A DNA stretch of 64,000 bases, from NCBI GenBank assembly GCA_013396915.1, contig VWZL01002050.1, positions 62,001 through 126,000 of the forward strand, in the 5' to 3' direction. The position numbers and the translations under genes are program-made. Shown in pieces: positions 60,060 through 64,000 of the stretch (position 1 is its first letter; each line of letters begins with the position of its first letter). Under the pieces are notes generated by a model. The model searched no databases. It worked only from the letters and a program-made list of their open reading frames with translations, and was not told where the DNA came from. This DNA comes from Stercorarius parasiticus. Lineage: Eukaryota; Chordata; Aves; Charadriiformes; Stercorariidae.

Positions 60060-60700
60060 CTAAATACAAAGTGGCAAGCGGCCCCCCTGACGGCGACCGG
60101 CTGCAGCCCCCTCCCGCCCCCGGGGGCCGCTGCCGGCGGGAGGGCGGCTCTGCACCGGGCGGAGGCGGCTGCCGCCCCCCCACCGCCCAGCTCCCCGACC
60201 CGCCGCCCAGCCCCGCTCGCCTTCTCCGCGGCCAACAGCGNGAAGGACCCGGGCGCGGGGGACGGGGCTCAACTCCCTGCAGCACCGACCCGCTCCCCAG
60301 ATGCCCCGGGGACGGTGCCGCAACCGGTGCACCGGGGCAAAGCAGCGGGGCCGGGCCGAGGGCACCCACCCGTTGTCCCCCAGAGGACGCGGCCCTCGGG
60401 CTTGGGGCTCGACGGGGGGCTACCGGGGGGGCTACCGGGGTGGCCGCTCCCCTCTCAGCCCGGCGCCCACCACGGCAGCGACTCGTAGGGCGGTGGAACT
60501 GGCTTTACGGGACCGGGGAAGCGGGTACCCGGCCTCCCCGGGCGAGCTGGGGCCAGGGAGGGAGGAGGGGGACCGGTGTCCGCCGGGCATTGGTGGCCAG
60601 CGCTGCCACCCGGGGGGCTCGTTGCCAGGAGCGCAGCCACCGGGGCTGATCTCCCTGCCTTGTCCTGCGGCAGGGCACGGCTCTGTTTCTTCTGTCCTCC
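60060..60700. promoter_or_regulatory. CpG island, candidate promoter of the next gene (CHD4 by synteny)
   Basis: About 640 bases of very GC-rich sequence with dense CpG (GCGGCCAACAGCG, CCGGGCGCGGGGGACGG, GGACCGGGGAAGCGGGTACC), bounded sharply by AT-rich DNA on both sides; an N at 60241 may hide missing bases. Open frames on both strands are by-products of GC content and show no family match. In human, the 5' end of CHD4 is the next feature after the 3' end of LPAR5 in this direction, so this could be the CHD4 promoter and non-coding first exon. No CHD4 coding sequence is visible up to 64000. Confidence 0.55.
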
Positions 60701-63700
60701 TCTCCAGCCCGTTCAGCCTTTGGGGAAAAAGCAATTAAAAAAAAGATAAAATGGTAATAAAGGGAAGAAGCTGTAAAACAGGATGAAGTAAAGGGGTGAG
60801 CGCTTCTTCCCCGAAGGAGAAGGGGAGTTAATTTTGTTGTCAGGACAGCAACAGCCCAGTGTGAGGTGAAGAACAGGGAAGCAACAACAATAAAAGCATT
60901 TGACAGTAATCTCGCCCATCACACAGGTCAGCATCTTCCGTGAGGGTTTTACCTGGTCAGAGGCCGGCAAATGCTGAAAGCGCGCATTTAGGGAGCGCTG
61001 AAATGAACACAAACGCACCCCAAAAAAAGGTTTCGAAGGCCTGCACTTTGGGTTTGGAAATGCCAGACTTAGTTTTCTCCTTGTGGGCTCCTTGTGCATA
61101 GGTGTCACGGTTGTCCTTGGTTACGCAATGACAGATTGTTTTCTCCACGAAGTCCCTTCTTTGTTCCCTGCGTAGGAAGAACACCGCTCACAAAAAGAGG
61201 AAAAAAAAAGTAGCTGTTTGCTGGTTTTCTTTTTTTTTTTTCCCCACATGCAGTCTACAAATCCATCAGCTATTTACTGCACATATCTGAATGAACTCTG
61301 TTCTGCAAACAGCGCTACTGATCTTCTCACGCTTTTCTGGAGTATTTATCATTATTGTATCCAATGGCTTCAAAATTTGAATTAACTCCTTTCACAAGAG
61401 GCCCATAAGCCGATATGGTATTATTACTATTTTATAGGCAGGAAACTTAGTGGCTAAAATGTGTGTTCTGAATTACTTTGGATGTCACTTTTCGGAGTGC
61501 TATATAGTACGTATACATTCTTTGTGTCGCTCCTACTGGTTTCAGTCACAAGACCTAGGCAACTCTGCGAATCAAACTTCAAAGCCTTGAGCCACGAGCC
61601 TTTGCAAGAAGGGGTAAAGGATTGGTGGCTTTTATGGGACAATTTGGTGTGTGTGATCATGCCCAGCATCACCTGGGGGCTCTGGGGCAGAGGCAGGGGC
61701 TGCAAAGGTGGCAGCAAGGGGTCCGCAACGGAGGAGATGAATTTTTCAGATGCTCCGGTATCAGTGTGCAACAACTAGATAATGAGCAAGGGGAATTAGA
61801 CGTTCTCATTGATGAGCATGCATTCGATATAATTAGCATTACAAAAAAAATCCCGGCGGGACGATTTGCATGATTGCAGCCTATTCAGAGGGGACAGGGA
61901 GGTTAAAAAAAGAAAAAAAAAAGTGTTGGGGAAACATACAGCTTAGGTGCAGTTTAGGGATAGCAGTCACTGTTGTGCAGCCACTGAAAGCATTACAGTG
62001 TGCCGGGCAGGCTGCGGAGCCGAGGGGTGAGGGGGGATGCTATTAGAGACCTGAATCTGGGTGCTATGAGAGACCTGAATATGGGAGATGTGCGGGAGAC
62101 TCCTGCAGCCGTAGGAAGGATGCCTCGTCAGTGCTTGCCGAAATTGTTGGAGACAAGCAGGGAAAGAATAGGTGCTGCCACAAGCTGGCTTGGTTTTGGG
62201 GTGCGTTGCAATGGGTAGCGAAGCATTAGTGGTTGGCCTGGGAATCGGAGGTTGTCTTCGTGACTCAGTTGCATAACCTGAACCACCAACACACATGCTT
62301 GGTGCTCCAAAAGGGACCTGCCCCCAAAGGAGGGAAGTGATGCGGGGACTTAGTCGGAAAGACACACAGTGACAGGAAGATACCAATGAGATCTGGCAGT
62401 TGGTTGCACAAAGTTTATTACCTCAGCAGAGAGCCCACAGCTATAATTGACGGGAAAATGCCATCTTAGTTCAGAGGTAATATGAATGAGAAATTTAGAA
62501 AGTAAAAGGGGAAGACAGACAAAAAGGCGACATGGGTCATTCTGTCATTCTGCACTTTGTGCCTCCTAATGGCGAGGGAAAGGAAACCTACTGGGCGAGA
62601 TGCCGTGACTTACCGGACAAGGAAGAATTAAATATAGGAGAAGCAACAGGAAAATTCTCTGGCTACTTAATTTAGAAATGGTATTTATTGGCTTTAGCTG
62701 TTTCAGAACAACTGCCAGTAGCAATATATCGTCAATCTGGTAAGTAGATCATTGCCACAGGCAGGGTGACATCGATGCTTCAAAGGGAAATGGTCAGGCT
62801 CATCACCTGAGCTATTTTTGAAGTCTGGAAGGGCCCTGTCATACACACACTTCTCCGTTTTGCTTTCTTCAAACCTGACCCTGTGCTACTCTGTTCCCTC
62901 CATGCTGTCCTTCTTCACGTCATTCTCTAGACACGCTGTCTGAAAGTACCAAGAAAAACTATTATTTTCCAAAAGCCTGAAGCACTTTGCACCAAAAACA
63001 TTCAACTGGGAGAGCAGCTTCCCAGGGGCACCAAAACAGCGGATCAAACTGGTCGTGCCTGCTTTTTCACCACTTCTATGTCCGTGCTTGGGTTGACTTC
63101 TGTAGCCCTCTATAGTGGGTAGCCTTCCCCGGTTTAAAAAATAAAAAATAATTTTAAAAAAACAGTGTTTCCTACTGGCTTGGGTTTAGCATGGAGATGG
63201 TGTTAGTGCTCCTGAGAAATAACCTCCTCAGTGCTGATGGTTTGATCCAGTACTGTTTTTCCTGCCTTTTGGGCTGAGCAGGATGGTGGGTGGGAATCTG
63301 AGTCTGACAGACAGCTTTTCCCCAGGCAGCGTTTGTGTTAGCAGCCAAGTGCCATGGAGGGTAGTTGTCCTGCTTTATGTTTCAGATTGCCAGGGTTGCC
63401 TGTGAGACATCAGACACTGCACTGCAACACAGCCCGAAAGGAACAGGAAAAGCTCTGAGACCTACTGGAGAAGATGCTTATGGTCCTCACCAGAGGAACA
63501 TTTTGAGACACTGACAGCACAGTGACCCCACCAAGAACACAGGATCTTCAAAGCGCTGTCTCTGTGCTAGGATGCCAGGGAAAATGTCCAGAACAGCCTT
63601 TTATCTCGGCTCTTTGGACTCATGCCACAGTGATGGATGCTTTTGGAATCTGAGATGGGTCTTCGCTTGTGTCTGAACCTGCAGCCACTTGGAGCTTACA

Positions 63701-64000
63701 GCTTCCCGATCTCTTGTAGCTCATGAGTGCCTGTTGATACTTCATGTCCTGCACCAAAGCTGTATCAAATCCTTCTCAAGTTCCTTCCCCAAATAGCTTA
63801 GGGAGTAATTCCCAGGCTATAATTTTGAAGACAGAGCTGGTCAAGAAAAGTCAGCATCTCTTTCTTACCTTCTGTTGCTTCCACAGCTTTTCAGTGAGGG
63901 GGTGCAGGGAAGAAAGACAAAAAATAGCCTGAGCATCCATAGAAGTGGGCAAATTACAGAAGGAGAGATTCCATTTGGCTCTACATGCAGCTACTGCAGG
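60701..64000. other. Sequence right of the CpG island, no exon recognised
   Basis: If the island is a forward promoter, this is its first intron. I looked for the acidic and Lys-rich N-terminus expected of CHD4 and did not see it. There are A-rich runs (61200-61210, 61903-61921, 63140-63160). No transposon was recognised with confidence. Confidence 0.35.

Noticed and set aside
60301..60738. 145-codon frame within the CpG island
   Set aside because: Arg/Gly/Pro-rich translation typical of GC-rich DNA, no family match, and the opposite strand is open as well.
62045..62092. Two 24-base tandem units (AGAGACCTGAAT...)
   Set aside because: Only two imperfect units, with no coding or structural context.

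Overview
The window looks like nuclear DNA of a bird. It is sprinkled with copies of CR1, the dominant avian LINE, recognised by the reverse-complement 3' end beginning ATAGAATGGTTTGGGTTGG. It also carries three vertebrate genes in the order and relative orientation of human 12p13.31 (ING4, ACRBP, LPAR5), which corresponds to part of chicken chromosome 1. The species cannot be named from sequence alone. Four isolated N bases (11246, 20770, 50158, 60241) suggest short-read contigs joined across gaps.

Layout. From 1 to 8.5 kb lie the last seven coding exons, the 3' UTR and the poly(A) signal of ING4 (+); its first exon is off the left edge. From 8.5 to 20.7 kb is intergenic DNA with CR1 copies and one reverse-strand solo LTR. 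From 20.7 to 36.9 kb is ACRBP (+), for which I could assemble ten coding exons (510 codons). Its signal peptide is split by an intron holding a roughly 290-base pyrimidine tract, and its fifth intron of 8.6 kb is filled with CR1 and another dispersed repeat. From 37.5 to 41.5 kb, on the opposite strand and tail to tail with ACRBP, is a complete five-exon WNT gene whose product is closest to WNT4 but is clearly not WNT4 itself. Between 41.5 and 52.7 kb are mostly non-coding sequence and CR1 LINEs, including a false 328-base duplication around an N. From 52.7 to 55.1 kb is LPAR5 (+), with an intronless reading frame and a probable poly(A) signal. From 55 to 64 kb are nested CR1 copies and a CpG island (60.06-60.70 kb) that sits where the CHD4 promoter would be if human gene order holds.

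The genes do not form a pathway. ING4 is a chromatin reader in the HBO1 acetyltransferase complex, ACRBP packages proacrosin in sperm, the WNT is a secreted signal and LPAR5 is a lysophosphatidic-acid receptor. They are together because the block is ancient. The most interesting item is the WNT4-type gene between ACRBP and LPAR5. Human 12p13 has no WNT there, while WNT4 lies on 1p36, the paralogous region that carries CHD5 opposite CHD4. It is therefore probably a whole-genome-duplication sister of WNT4 (WNT4B) kept in this lineage and lost from mammals. I saw no CRISPR array, tRNA, rRNA or unknown multi-gene system.
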